Origin: Celeribacter naphthalenivorans
GTDB lineage: Bacteria; Pseudomonadota; Alphaproteobacteria; Rhodobacterales; Rhodobacteraceae
DNA length: 64,000 nucleotides
Reading direction: 5' to 3'
NCBI RefSeq assembly: GCF_020524585.1
Contig: NZ_JAIVLK010000002.1
Coordinates: 62,001-126,000 of the forward strand
Under the pieces are notes generated by a model that saw only the letters and a program-made list of their open reading frames with translations, was not told where the DNA came from and did no database searches. Position 1 is the first letter of the stretch. Each line of letters opens with the position of its first letter. This document shows, piece after piece, positions 43,618 to 54,191 of the stretch. Both the position numbers and the translations under genes were made by a program.

Positions 43618-44691
43618 TTAGGTAGTCTTCTGCCAAGGCAGAATGATCTCGTGACCCATAATCTTGTAAATTGCCTCTTCCAGAAGAAATACAAAATCGG
43701 AGGTATCTTCAAAGTAATTTCGAAATGCTTCGCGAATATGTAGAGGTGTTTTGGCTCCAACCAACACTGCATTCAGAGTTTCTTCTCGCCCTTCAATTTC
43801 TGAAATTGCACGGAGCGCTTGAGGAAAACTTGAAAATGAAAACACGAACAAATCTCCTTTTGTCGTTCGCTGTAAGATACTGTTTTTCTTTAGAGGTCTA
43901 TAGTTAACGGCAACTTGTAGGCCGTGTATCATAGTCACAGTGTGTGTTTGATACTCTAATTCTATAAAGCGGTTGGCCAGTTTTATGTCGTCCATTTCAG
44001 CTAAGCACCCGCTGCTGGCTTCATGAACTCTTGCTAAGATCTCGCTGGCGATGAGAAACTGTTCGTAGGCAGGGTTTTCAGACTGCTGAAACTTAAATCG
44101 CGCAGTTTGAGTGTCGTCATAAATTTCGACTGCTGTTGCCCATGCATGTTGAACAGCGGTGCGTAGTTGTACTTCAAATTTAAGGCCGTTCCATGGAATG
44201 CCACTCGGTGATGCCACTTGTCTCTCCATTACTTCATGTATACCGCGGTATCCTGTAGTTTTGGGTGACTGAATGTAGTCAAATTTATCGACATCATGGG
44301 TTAAACGATGTTGGGCTTTGGATTGCCGCATTTGATCTCGAAAATCATAAATTTCATCCAGAGATCTGAAGATTGCACGGACGCCAGCGATATCATGCAT
44401 TGTAGATAGATCGCGAGACCGTCCCGTGGCGAGCTTATCGACAATGGTATTGATACGTTTCAGACGTTGACCAACGATTGGGCGACCTGGAGAATTTAAA
44501 CGTCTAAGCCATGCTTGTGCAGTATTTAGCACAGCCCCATGGGATGTGCGCCAATTTTCCAAAATGAGATATTCCTCATATGGAATTGCTAAGTTCCATA
44601 CCAAGTGCTTTTTTTCGTTGTATGCAGCTGCAATTTTTTTTCCTGCGGTCCTCACCCTGTTTTTAGAATACTGTGGGGTCGGCCAAGCCAT
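43618..44691 (-). CDS. RelA/SpoT-domain protein, candidate small alarmone synthetase
   Basis: The 357-residue protein has a RelA/SpoT nucleotidyl-transferase domain at about 75-225. Key motifs look active: HDIAGVR with Asp100 for Mg2+, SPKTTGYRGIH with the Tyr148 substrate-stacking residue, and EVQLRT with Glu173. There is no HD hydrolase, TGS or ACT domain. Residues about 225-357 form a separate C-terminal region. AAAGGA lies 8 bases before the ATG. The gene is strikingly AT-rich with rare codons, unlike its neighbours, so it was probably acquired. Possible roles are a (p)ppGpp-type synthetase or a toxSAS defence protein with a fused control domain; the sequence does not decide. Confidence 0.82.
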   Translation of the reverse strand: MAWPTPQYSKNRVRTAGKKIAAAYNEKKHLVWNLAIPYEEYLILENWRTSHGAVLNTAQAWLRRLNSPGRPIVGQRLKRINTIVDKLATGRSRDLSTMHDIAGVRAIFRSLDEIYDFRDQMRQSKAQHRLTHDVDKFDYIQSPKTTGYRGIHEVMERQVASPSGIPWNGLKFEVQLRTAVQHAWATAVEIYDDTQTARFKFQQSENPAYEQFLIASEILARVHEASSGCLAEMDDIKLANRFIELEYQTHTVTMIHGLQVAVNYRPLKKNSILQRTTKGDLFVFSFSSFPQALRAISEIEGREETLNAVLVGAKTPLHIREAFRNYFEDTSDFVFLLEEAIYKIMGHEIILPWQKTT

Positions 44692-44750
44692 ATTCGATGT
44701 CCTTTGAGATGATGTATGAAATTGAGCTTATATAAATAGGCATAAAACAA

Positions 44751-44777
44751 AAAGCCCCACCAATCCGGCGGGGCTTT
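44751..44777 (-). terminator. intrinsic terminator of eno
   Basis: AAAGCCCC pairs with GGGGCTTT (44751-44758, 44770-44777); on the minus strand it is followed by a T run. It lies 43 bases beyond the eno stop, between eno and the acquired RelA/SpoT gene. Confidence 0.8.
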
Positions 44778-44819
44778 CTCTATCTCGTCAAGCGGGTTTG
44801 CCCGCCGTGGCGCACGGCC

Positions 44820-46121
<1,302 letters not shown>

Positions 46122-46238
46122 TTAAGCGGGCCAGTCGCCTGCTTGATACCAGCCGGGGCGTATAGGTCAACAACCCATGCGCTAACAACGGCCAACTCTT
46201 TGAAAACGGCGCATTCTAAAACGGCGCTAAAACAGGGA

Positions 46239-47147
46239 TCAAACTCGAGGCGCTTCGAGGTCTGCCATCAACATGTCGCGATCCAGCCGTGCCAATTTGC
46301 GTTCGCGCAGGAAGCTATAGAGGCCGGAGGCGATGATCAGCGCAGAGCCGAGATAGGTCATCACATCGGGCCGCTCGCCAAAGACCAGAACGCCGCCGAT
46401 CATGGTAAACACGAGCCGCGCATAGCGAAACGGCGTGACGGCGGAGGCATCGCCCAACCGCATCCCTGACACGATCAGCGCATAGCCCAAAGTGCCCGCG
46501 AGCATCGCGATGACCAACATGCCAGACAGGGTGAGATCAGGGGCCACCGGCGGTGCGCCAGAGACCCAAAGCGCCAGAAGGGCGGCAGGCAGGACTGCGA
46601 GGTAGGCTTGCATGGACACGACGGTGGAGGGCACGGCCACATCCATCACCCGTGTCATCAGGTCGCGTGCCGCCACGGCCACCACCGCGACGAGCACCCA
46701 AAGCGCCTGCGGCTCAAACGCGGAAAATCCGGGGCGAATGATCATCAAAACGCCGATGAAACCGACAAAAATCGCGCTCCAGCGTCGCCAGCCGACACGT
46801 TCCTTGAGGAAGACCGCCGCTCCGAGGGTGACGACCAGCGGCATGGATTGAAAGACGGCGCCGACGGTGGAAATCTCGACCCGGGACAAGGCCGTGACGA
46901 AAGCAATGGACCCAACGGCTTCGGTCGAAGCCCGCAAGAGGATCATGGGGCGCCAATTGCGCGCGGTGAAAATCCGGTCACGGCGCAGCAGAGCCCAGAT
47001 CGTGAAAATCGCTGCGCAGCCGATACAGATCAACAGCAGCACCTCCGCGACCGGCATCGCGGTGGAGAGCTGTTTGATGAACATGTCCTCCACGGTGAAA
47101 AAGGCCATGGAGCCGATGATCATGAGAATGGCGCGCAGATTGTGCAT
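46239..47147 (-). CDS. EamA family transporter (DMT superfamily)
   Basis: Inner-membrane protein of 302 residues with ten helices in two EamA repeats (about 5-140 and 150-285). The loop VEISTVGAVFQSMPLVVTLGAAVFLKE ends the first repeat, and ASAVTPFRYARLVFTMIGGVLVFGERPD the second. The ATG at 47147 has AGGATCC upstream; the frame runs to 47249 but the extra residues are not membrane-like. Probably exports a small metabolite; substrate unknown. Confidence 0.88.
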   Translation of the reverse strand: MHNLRAILMIIGSMAFFTVEDMFIKQLSTAMPVAEVLLLICIGCAAIFTIWALLRRDRIFTARNWRPMILLRASTEAVGSIAFVTALSRVEISTVGAVFQSMPLVVTLGAAVFLKERVGWRRWSAIFVGFIGVLMIIRPGFSAFEPQALWVLVAVVAVAARDLMTRVMDVAVPSTVVSMQAYLAVLPAALLALWVSGAPPVAPDLTLSGMLVIAMLAGTLGYALIVSGMRLGDASAVTPFRYARLVFTMIGGVLVFGERPDVMTYLGSALIIASGLYSFLRERKLARLDRDMLMADLEAPRV

Positions 47148-47267
47148 GTGGGATCCTGAGTTTTTCCCAGACCTAGCGGGGCAGACACCCAAGCGGCAAG
47201 CTTTGTGAGGCCTCAAAAGCCGCAGACGGGGGAGGGCGAAACCACTCAACCCCGGGTCGCAAGGCGC

Positions 47268-47678
47268 TCAGCGCTTTTTGCGCACGCCGAAAAGTTCGAG
47301 GCGATGCCCCTTGAGATCGAACCCCAGCCGCTCCGCGATCTTTTCCTGAAGCGCTTCGATCTCCGGGTCGACGAATTCGATGACCTGTCCGGTTTCCATG
47401 TCGATCAGGTGATCATGATGCGCCCGATCCGCCGGTTCATAGCGCGCCCGCCCGTCGCCGAATTCGAGCTTGTCCAAAATGCCGCGCTCTTCGAACAGCT
47501 TCACGGTGCGGTACACCGTGGCCAGCGAAATTTTCGGGTCTTTGGCGGAGGCGCGGGCGTAAAGCTCCTCGGCATCCGGGTGATCCACCGCCTCTTCGAG
47601 CACGGAGGCAATGACGCGACGTTGCTCGGTCAGGCGCAGGCCCTTGGCCTCGCAACGCATCAGGATCGTGTCTGTCAT
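47268..47678 (-). CDS. fur: Fur family metal-responsive repressor
   Basis: DNA-binding regulator of 136 residues. Residues 1-80 form the winged helix (LRLTEQRRVIASVLE, KISLATVYRTVKLFEERGIL), and the second half is the dimer and metal domain with HHDHLIDMETGQVIEF. The Cys pairs for structural zinc in E. coli Fur are missing, as in alphaproteobacterial Fur/Mur proteins, where manganese or iron is sensed. Targets cannot be read from this window. Confidence 0.88.
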   Translation of the reverse strand: MTDTILMRCEAKGLRLTEQRRVIASVLEEAVDHPDAEELYARASAKDPKISLATVYRTVKLFEERGILDKLEFGDGRARYEPADRAHHDHLIDMETGQVIEFVDPEIEALQEKIAERLGFDLKGHRLELFGVRKKR

Positions 47679-47791
47679 GAGGGCTCCGGCTCAGGTGGTC
47701 TGCCCAAAGGTAAAAAAACGGGCCGGATTGGTCCAGCCCGCATTTGCGACTTACTCGCAAAACCATTTTGTAAGGATAGTCTGCTTTGGTC

Positions 47792-48625
47792 TCAAAAGAC
47801 CAGCTTGCCCTCCATCATGCGGATCGCCTGACCGCCGATGGTGACGCCTTCGGGCGTGGCATGGACCGAGATTCGCGAGGGGCGGCCCATGTCGTCGCCT
47901 TGATGGATCGTCATGGTGATGTCGCCCCCGTCGCGCTCTTGGAACACCCGCCCAAGGGCGGCTGCTGCGGAGCCGGTCGCGGGGTCTTCGGGAATGTCAT
48001 CGAGCGGCGCGAACATGCGCAAATGCACGGTCTCACCGTCGCGCCAATAGGGCGCTTGGGCAAAGTCGAGGCCCATCGGGTAGCGCGCGTGGCCCTCGCG
48101 GAAGCTGGCAATGTCGCAGGTGACGCGCGCCAAAGCCGCGCGCGAGGTGAGTTCCGTGAAGGTGAAGGCCAAGCCCATTCCGGCCATCACCGGCGCGGAT
48201 TTCAGATCGCTCTCGGAAAGGCCAAGCGCTTTCGCGACCAAAGCCGCCTCGGGATGCGCGACGGTCTCAAGCGGCTGCGTGGCGGTGAATTCCGCCTTGC
48301 CATCCGCGGCTTTGGCGGTGATCAACCCGACCTTCAACTCAAGCCGCAACTCCGGCCCATAGCCCATCTCAGAGAGCGCCACAGCGGCACCGATGGTGGG
48401 ATGCCCGGCAAAGGGCACCTCCATCGTCGGCGTGAAAATCCGCAAACGTGCAGTGTTTCCCGCCTCCTTGGGCGGGTAGAGAAACACGGTCTCCGAATAG
48501 TTGAACTCGCGTGCGATCTTTTGCAGCTGTTCTTCGGGCAGGGTGTCCGCCTCCGGCACGACGGCCAGAGGATTGCCGCCAAAGGCACGGTCGGTGAAGA
48601 CGTCATAGGTCAGGTAGCGGGTCAT
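47792..48625 (-). CDS. PhzF family isomerase-like protein
   Basis: The 277-residue protein has the two-lobed PhzF/diaminopimelate-epimerase-like fold: YDVFTDRAFGGNPLAVV at 7-23, Glu45 in NYSETVF as the catalytic acid, FAGHPTIGAAVAL and EDPATGSAAAALG. The true substrate of most members is unknown. The start overlaps the stop of the antiporter gene through ATGA, so they share a transcript. Confidence 0.9.
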   Translation of the reverse strand: MTRYLTYDVFTDRAFGGNPLAVVPEADTLPEEQLQKIAREFNYSETVFLYPPKEAGNTARLRIFTPTMEVPFAGHPTIGAAVALSEMGYGPELRLELKVGLITAKAADGKAEFTATQPLETVAHPEAALVAKALGLSESDLKSAPVMAGMGLAFTFTELTSRAALARVTCDIASFREGHARYPMGLDFAQAPYWRDGETVHLRMFAPLDDIPEDPATGSAAAALGRVFQERDGGDITMTIHQGDDMGRPSRISVHATPEGVTIGGQAIRMMEGKLVF

Positions 48626-49887
48626 ACATCCAACTCCGGTTCAGGGCCGACACGTTTGGCGACGGCGGCGACGGTGAGGCCCTGGACGATGATCGAAAAC
48701 ACCACCACGATATAGGTCGCCGTCAGGATCAGCGGTTTCCATTCGCTGTCGGGCAAGGAGAGCGCGAGGGCGACGGAAATCCCGCCTTTGAGCCCGCCCC
48801 ATGTCATGATCGGGATGGTGCCTTTCGAGAAATTCGAGAAGGGTTTGAGCAGGAACACCGGGATGGCCACCGCTGTGAGCCGCGCGATGAGCGCCAGCAC
48901 GATGGCCATAAGTCCGCCGATGACGGAGGTGGTGTCAAAGGCCACGGCGAAGACCTCGAAACCGATCATCAGGAAGAGGATGGCGTTGAGAATCTCGTCG
49001 ATCATTTTCCAGAAGGCATCGACATAGCGGCGGGTTTCCTCGGACATGCCGTATTTCGCGCCCACATCGCCGATCAAAAGCCCGGCGCAGACCGCCATGA
49101 TCGGGGCGGACACATGCATCGCGACCGCCAATTCATAGCCGCCGAACGCAAGACCCAAGGTGATCAGCACCTCCAAAGCATAGTCATCAATGAGCCGCAT
49201 CACGCGGAAGGTCAGCCAGCCCAAAACAAGACCCAACAGCGCACCGCCAATGGCCTCTTGGGCAAAGAGCCAGAGCGCGCCTTCGACGGCATTCTCACTC
49301 CCATGCACATCGCCATGACCCGTGCCCGCAAAGGCCAGGCCAACCAGCACAAGATAGACCACATAGCCCACGCCATCGTTGAACAGGCTCTCGCCCGCGA
49401 TCTTGGTCTCAAGGCTTTTCGGCAGCGACGCCTGCCGCAACACGCCCAGCACCGCGACCGGATCGGTCGGCGAAATCAGCGCTCCGAAGGTGAGCGCGAT
49501 CAACAGGGGCATACCGGTCAGCCAGCTAAAGCCCGCGCCCACCACGGCGGTGGACAGGGCCACGCCCAAGGTCGCCATGAGAAACACCGGCTTCCACTGC
49601 GCGCGAAGATCGGAGACCTTCACATGCAGAGCGCCCGCAAAGAGCAACAGCCCCAACATGCCTTCCAACAGCGTGTCGGAGAAATCAAAGGCCAGAACTT
49701 CGGCGCGGATGGTCTCTTCGACCAGAGAGGCGGGGAAAATCGCATCAAGTCCGATCACCGCGAGAGAGGCGATCAGCGCCACGACGAGAATGCCGATAGA
49801 GGAGGGGAGTTTCAAAAACAGGTAGTTGATCGCCCCGAAGGCGCCGGCGAGCACGATCAGAAGCGAGGTGATTTGCAGAAGTGTCAT
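48622..49887 (-). CDS. CPA1 family cation/proton antiporter
   Basis: Membrane exchanger of 421 residues with about twelve helices. Ion-binding motifs of the Na+/H+ exchanger family are seen: LTFGALISPTDPVAVLGVLR (the acidic Asp in SPTDP) and GESLFNDGVGYV (the ND-containing helix). GGLKGGISVALALSLP in the C-terminal third is also typical. No large cytoplasmic tail. It exports Na+ or K+ in exchange for protons, a fit for a marine or salt-exposed bacterium; the ion is inferred. Confidence 0.92.
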   Translation of the reverse strand: MTLLQITSLLIVLAGAFGAINYLFLKLPSSIGILVVALIASLAVIGLDAIFPASLVEETIRAEVLAFDFSDTLLEGMLGLLLFAGALHVKVSDLRAQWKPVFLMATLGVALSTAVVGAGFSWLTGMPLLIALTFGALISPTDPVAVLGVLRQASLPKSLETKIAGESLFNDGVGYVVYLVLVGLAFAGTGHGDVHGSENAVEGALWLFAQEAIGGALLGLVLGWLTFRVMRLIDDYALEVLITLGLAFGGYELAVAMHVSAPIMAVCAGLLIGDVGAKYGMSEETRRYVDAFWKMIDEILNAILFLMIGFEVFAVAFDTTSVIGGLMAIVLALIARLTAVAIPVFLLKPFSNFSKGTIPIMTWGGLKGGISVALALSLPDSEWKPLILTATYIVVVFSIIVQGLTVAAVAKRVGPEPELDV

Positions 49888-50014
49888 GGGAAGTGCCTTG
49901 AAGGGGGAACCGTTAAAATCGTCTTGGCAGCGGTTTAAAACGATTTCTCGGCCAGCGCACCACAGATTATCGCATACCGCTCCTCCAAAGAGCGCAGCTC
50001 TGAGATGGCCCGCC

Positions 50015-50233
50015 TCAAAGCCCCGCGCGGATCATGTCGCGAATTTTGGCTGATTTTTCAAAGTGATCGAGCTGATGGGTCTTGATCCACCATTCTGCGG
50101 CTTCCATCAAAAGCTCGGGGTCGTCATTTTTGTTGGCAAAGAAGGCGTAAAAAGACAGGCCAACCGTGTCGCCATTCTTGGCGATCTTCTCTTCACAGAT
50201 TTTGATCGCTTTTGCCCGCAGAGTGTTGCGCAT
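50015..50233 (-). CDS. small conserved-looking protein, possibly DUF6500
   Basis: A 72-residue soluble protein reading LRAKAIKICEEKIAKNGDTVG, FYAFFANKNDDPELLMEAAEWWI and DHFEKSAKIRDMI. The regular helical pattern and clean codon use suggest a real gene. I think it matches DUF6500, but without a search this is uncertain. It stands alone between the antiporter and the phosphatase-like gene, with a GCATGAC context at the start and no clear partner. Confidence 0.65.
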   Translation of the reverse strand: MRNTLRAKAIKICEEKIAKNGDTVGLSFYAFFANKNDDPELLMEAAEWWIKTHQLDHFEKSAKIRDMIRAGL

Positions 50234-50302
50234 GTCATGCCTCGTATTTTTGTCGGACCATAGGCGAGGAGGCTATGAGATCAAGGCGTTATGCGGCGGT
50301 GC

Positions 50303-51010
50303 TCAGATATTCAAAGGTCTGAGATCGGCCCAGATCGGCAAATGATCGGAGGCTTGGCGCGACAGGACCGTCTCCGCCACGCCTGCGTCCCGCATCTCAA
50401 GCGCGGGAGTAAAAGCGATGCGGTCCAGCGCGGCCATCGGGCGCGAGGCGTGAAACGAGCGTCCCGGCGCGTGGATGTCGAAGGCATCGCGCAGCGGATC
50501 GAGGCCCTGCGTGCGCGACCATTCGTTGAAATCGCCCAAGATGACGGTCGGACGGTCGTCGAGTTTTGCCAGATGCGCGCGGATGGCGTGAAGCTGTTTC
50601 TGCCGCGAACTGCGCAACAGGCCCAGATGGACGCCAACGACCCGCAACCCCGGCAGATCCACGGCCACCGACCCACGCGGCTCCAACCCCGGCAGATCAA
50701 ACCGATGCACGCACTCGACCAAGGCCCCTTTGCGCAGGAGGATCGCATTGCCATGCCAGCCGACGGACACCGGCGAAGTGTTGATGGGCAGGGCAGTGAA
50801 CTCCGTATGCGTGTCGATCATCCGGGACGGCAACGCGGCAGGGCGTGGTCCCAACCGCAGATCGGCCTCTTGCAGCGCGATGACATCGGCCTCAAGGCTG
50901 TTGATCACATCCAGCACCCGCCCCGGCGCGCGTTTGCCATCCGTGCCTTTGCATTTGCGCAGATTATATGAGGCGAGGCGCAGCGCGCCGGTTTCCACTT
51001 TCGGTATCAT
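50303..51010 (-). CDS. endonuclease/exonuclease/phosphatase family protein
   Basis: The 235-residue protein has the EEP fold: LRLASYNLRKC (Asn16), VIALQEADLRLG (Glu48), VGVHLGLLRSSRQKQL, VILGDFNEWSR and SDHLPIWADL at the C terminus, the complete set of metal and phosphate ligands. No signal peptide. The long upstream extension of the frame overlaps the divergent membrane-protein gene and was left out. Substrate could be DNA, a lipid head group or a sugar phosphate. Confidence 0.85.
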   Translation of the reverse strand: MIPKVETGALRLASYNLRKCKGTDGKRAPGRVLDVINSLEADVIALQEADLRLGPRPAALPSRMIDTHTEFTALPINTSPVSVGWHGNAILLRKGALVECVHRFDLPGLEPRGSVAVDLPGLRVVGVHLGLLRSSRQKQLHAIRAHLAKLDDRPTVILGDFNEWSRTQGLDPLRDAFDIHAPGRSFHASRPMAALDRIAFTPALEMRDAGVAETVLSRQASDHLPIWADLRPLNI

Positions 51011-51046
51011 CTGGTTAACATAGGCATGCAACAACAGGATTTCACC

Positions 51047-51721
51047 ATGTCTGCCAAAGAGACTTTGCAAGAGCTGATGACCAAGGCCCGCAGCCAGCCT
51101 TTGGTCATGCGCCTCGTCTGGGTGGCTTTGATGGCGGAATTCGTCGCGGGCCTCGTGGCGGCGCGCTACACCTCGTCCTTCATCGCGCTGGGCACATTTG
51201 GGCTGACGCTTGTGCCGATGTTCTTCGCGCGTCGCTTTCACATCTATATCCCGCGTTCTTTCATGGCGGGGATCGTGCTGTTCATCTTCGCGACGCTGTT
51301 TCTGGGTGAGGTCGGCGATTTCTACAATCGCTATTGGTGGTGGGACATCGTGCTGCACGGAGGCTCTGCGCTGGGCTTTGGTCTTGTGGGCTTCATCGCG
51401 ATTTTCATGCTGTTCCAAGGCGACCGCTATGCGGCCCCGCCTTGGGCCATGGGGCTCTTCGCCTTTTGTTTTGCGATGTCCATCGGCGCGCTCTGGGAGA
51501 TTTTCGAATATACGATGGATCAGACTTTTGGCACGAATATGCAGAAATCCGGCCTTCAGGACACGATGTGGGACCTGATCGTTGACGCGGGCGGCGGCCT
51601 CATCGGCGCGGTGTCCGGCGCGATCTACGTGGCCTTTGACCGCAACACGCCTTTCGCAAGCCTGATCCGCGATTTTATCACCCGCAACAAGCGCTTGTTT
51701 GGGAAATACCGGTCGAAGTGA
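51047..51721 (+). CDS. DUF2238-like membrane protein
   Basis: The 224-residue protein has about six membrane helices. WWWDIVLHGGSALGFGLVGF and IGALWEIFEYTMDQTFGTNMQKSG with WDLIVDAGGGLIGA carry the conserved Asp, His and Glu pattern of the YjdF/DUF2238 family. Function unknown. ATG 51047 has AGGA 8 bases upstream; ATG 51026 would add seven residues. It diverges from the phosphatase gene with only about 40 bases between the starts. Confidence 0.75.
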   Translation: MSAKETLQELMTKARSQPLVMRLVWVALMAEFVAGLVAARYTSSFIALGTFGLTLVPMFFARRFHIYIPRSFMAGIVLFIFATLFLGEVGDFYNRYWWWDIVLHGGSALGFGLVGFIAIFMLFQGDRYAAPPWAMGLFAFCFAMSIGALWEIFEYTMDQTFGTNMQKSGLQDTMWDLIVDAGGGLIGAVSGAIYVAFDRNTPFASLIRDFITRNKRLFGKYRSK

Positions 51722-51725
51722 GAGA

Positions 51726-53126
51726 TCACGTGCCGCAGAACGTTTTGTGCACCACCTGATCCTCGGTCGGCGGATGCGTCAAATCCTGATCTTCCTCTGC
51801 CAGATCAAACGGCGCACTCAACACCCGCGCCAGCCGCGCCGCCTTGCTCTCATCACCCTCAAGTGCGGCTTGAATGGCCTCTTCGATCCGATGATTGCGC
51901 GGGATGACGGCAGGGCTCGCCTTGGTGATGATCTCACGCCAAGTCCCCGCGCGTCGCGCCTCCCAACGCGGCACCCAGGCGTCAAACGCCTCCCGGTCCA
52001 ACATCCAGTCGCGCGCAGAGCCGTCTAGCAAACCTCTGAACGTATTGGTGAAATCCGCGCCATCTTTGGCCATCAGGCCCAAGAGGTCCTGAATGAGCGG
52101 CACATCCGCCTCATTCGGATCGTCCATCCCAAGCTTCGCGCCAAACACCGCGCGCCATTCCGCCTGATAGGCCTCCGGAAAAGCATTCAGCACCTCGGTC
52201 AGCGCATCAATCGCCTTGTGCTGCCCGCCCAGCTCTTCCTCCATTTGCGGCACGAAACACGACCCCAATTGCGCCAAATTCCAATGCGCAATCGAGGGCT
52301 GTTGCTCATAGGCATAGCGCCCGAATTGGTCGATCGAACTATAGACCGCCTTTGGCGAATAGCCGTCGATAAAGGCGCAGGGGCCGTAGTCAATCGTCTC
52401 GCCCGAGACCGCCATATTGTCCGTGTTCATCACCCCATGGACAAAGCCCAGCCCCATCCATTTGGCGATCAACCGCGCCTGCGCTTTGACAATCTCGGCG
52501 TACAGCTCCAGCGTATCTTTGGCCTGCGGGTAATGTCGCGCGCGGACGTGGTCGGTCAAAAGCTTGACAGAGGCCTCATCGCCGCGTGCCGTGAAATATT
52601 GAAACGTGCCAACCCGGATGTGACTGGACGCAATGCGCACCAAAAGCCCGCCGGGGTAGGCGCGCTCGCGCTGCACCCGCGCGCCGGTTCGAAGCGCCGC
52701 CAAGGCGCGTGTCGTCGGCACACCCGCAGCCTGCATAAACTCGCTGATGATATATTCGCGCAGCACCGGCCCGATCCACGCCCGCCCATCGCCATTGCGC
52801 GAATAGGGCGTGCGCCCCGCGCCTTTGAGGTGGATGTCAAAGCGGCCATCCTCTGTGACCACCTCGCCCAAAAGCACCGCGCGCCCGTCGCCCAGCTGCG
52901 GCGACCAGCCGCCGAACTGATGCCCGGCATAAACCTGCGCAATCGGATCGGCGCCCTCGGGGATTACATTGCCCACAAGCATCGGCGCATCCCAATCGGA
53001 TACACCCAAGGTCTCCGCCAATGGCGCATTCCATAGCATCACCTCGGGCGCGGGCGATAGCTCCGGCGCGATCCTCGTGTGAAACGCGTTGGGCAGGCGG
53101 GCATAGGAATTGTCGAACTGGGTCAT
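51726..53126 (-). CDS. selO: SelO family protein AMP-transferase
   Basis: Pseudokinase-fold enzyme that transfers AMP from ATP to protein hydroxyl groups. It has 466 residues. Typical blocks are NSYARLP, AGHQFGGWSPQLGDGRAVLLGEV, FDIHLKGAGRTPYSR, and GVMNTDNMAVSGETIDYGPCAFID with catalytic Asp and Asn. The C terminus KTFCGT keeps the conserved Cys that is selenocysteine in some eukaryotes. ATG 53126 follows TTGAGG. The next gene upstream, nucleoside hydrolase, ends 38 bases away. Confidence 0.93.
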   Translation of the reverse strand: MTQFDNSYARLPNAFHTRIAPELSPAPEVMLWNAPLAETLGVSDWDAPMLVGNVIPEGADPIAQVYAGHQFGGWSPQLGDGRAVLLGEVVTEDGRFDIHLKGAGRTPYSRNGDGRAWIGPVLREYIISEFMQAAGVPTTRALAALRTGARVQRERAYPGGLLVRIASSHIRVGTFQYFTARGDEASVKLLTDHVRARHYPQAKDTLELYAEIVKAQARLIAKWMGLGFVHGVMNTDNMAVSGETIDYGPCAFIDGYSPKAVYSSIDQFGRYAYEQQPSIAHWNLAQLGSCFVPQMEEELGGQHKAIDALTEVLNAFPEAYQAEWRAVFGAKLGMDDPNEADVPLIQDLLGLMAKDGADFTNTFRGLLDGSARDWMLDREAFDAWVPRWEARRAGTWREIITKASPAVIPRNHRIEEAIQAALEGDESKAARLARVLSAPFDLAEEDQDLTHPPTEDQVVHKTFCGT

Positions 53127-53164
53127 AGCCTCAATGTAATCCGTTTCCTTTGCTGGCCAAATAC

Positions 53165-54115
53165 TCATTGAAGGCGGCGGACACGCTCCGTCAACAGGTC
53201 AAAGAACCCATCCGCATCCGCATCCCCCATGAACATCGCATTTTTGGGCCGATCCGTGACGCCCCACCAATCGGCAACGGTCATGCCGCGGGTCAGTTTC
53301 GACTGGGTTTCAATCTCGACATTGATGAAACGCCCGGAAAACAGCTCCGGTTTGATCAGATAGGCGATCACCGTCGGATCGTGCAGCGGGCCACCCTGAG
53401 AGCCGTATTTCTCGATGTCGAACCGCTCAAAGAAATCGAGCCAGCCCGCGACCACGTCGCCCAAGTGATTGCCAAACGCCTTGAACGCCTGCAAACGCGG
53501 TGCGGTGACCAGCACTTTATGTGTACAATCCAGCGGCATCACCGTCAGTTTGACGCCAGATTTAAACACAATATCCGCCGCTTCCGGGTCGACATAGATG
53601 TTGAACTCGGCGGCCGGGGTGATGTTGCCCACTTCGAAATAGGCGCCGCCCATCAGGACGATCTCCTGCACGCGTTCGACAATATCCGGGGCTTTCTCGA
53701 AAGCCGTCGCGATGTTGGTCAAAGGCCCCATCGGGCAAAGAGTCACCGTGCCGGGGGCTTCGCGGCGCAGTGTTTCGATGATGAAATCCACACCGTGTTG
53801 CTTTTGCAAAGGCATGGTCGGCGCGGGCAATTCGATCCCGTCGAGGCCGGTTTTGCCGTGCACGTGTTCGGCGGTCACCAGCGTGTGTGCCATCGGCCTG
53901 TCACAGCCCGCGAAAACCAACACATCGGGGCGCCCGGCGACTTCGCAGATTTTGCGCGCATTCTCGGAGGTGCGCTCGATCGGCACATTGCCCGCGACCG
54001 CGACGATGCCCAAAAGGTCGATCTCCTCGGGCGAGCCAAGCGCCAGAAGGATCGCCATGGCGTCATCCTGTCCGGGGTCCGTGTCGATGATGATCTTGCG
54101 CGGGAAGTCCGACAT
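53165..54115 (-). CDS. inosine-uridine preferring nucleoside hydrolase
   Basis: Hydrolyses ribonucleosides to base and ribose in salvage. It has 316 residues. The Ca2+-binding DTDPGQDDA at 11-19 is intact, followed by VAGNVPIERTSENARKI, GPLTNIATAF, EFNIYVDPEAA and LHDPTVIAYL. Same strand and close to selO, so the two are probably co-transcribed. Exact nucleoside preference is not readable from sequence. Confidence 0.93.
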   Translation of the reverse strand: MSDFPRKIIIDTDPGQDDAMAILLALGSPEEIDLLGIVAVAGNVPIERTSENARKICEVAGRPDVLVFAGCDRPMAHTLVTAEHVHGKTGLDGIELPAPTMPLQKQHGVDFIIETLRREAPGTVTLCPMGPLTNIATAFEKAPDIVERVQEIVLMGGAYFEVGNITPAAEFNIYVDPEAADIVFKSGVKLTVMPLDCTHKVLVTAPRLQAFKAFGNHLGDVVAGWLDFFERFDIEKYGSQGGPLHDPTVIAYLIKPELFSGRFINVEIETQSKLTRGMTVADWWGVTDRPKNAMFMGDADADGFFDLLTERVRRLQ

Positions 54116-54191
54116 GTGCGTGCCTTTTTACTGGTTGGTCAAAGGCGCAGCATGCTCCGCAGGGGGCGGGATGTAAAGCGGATCAGGCCGC

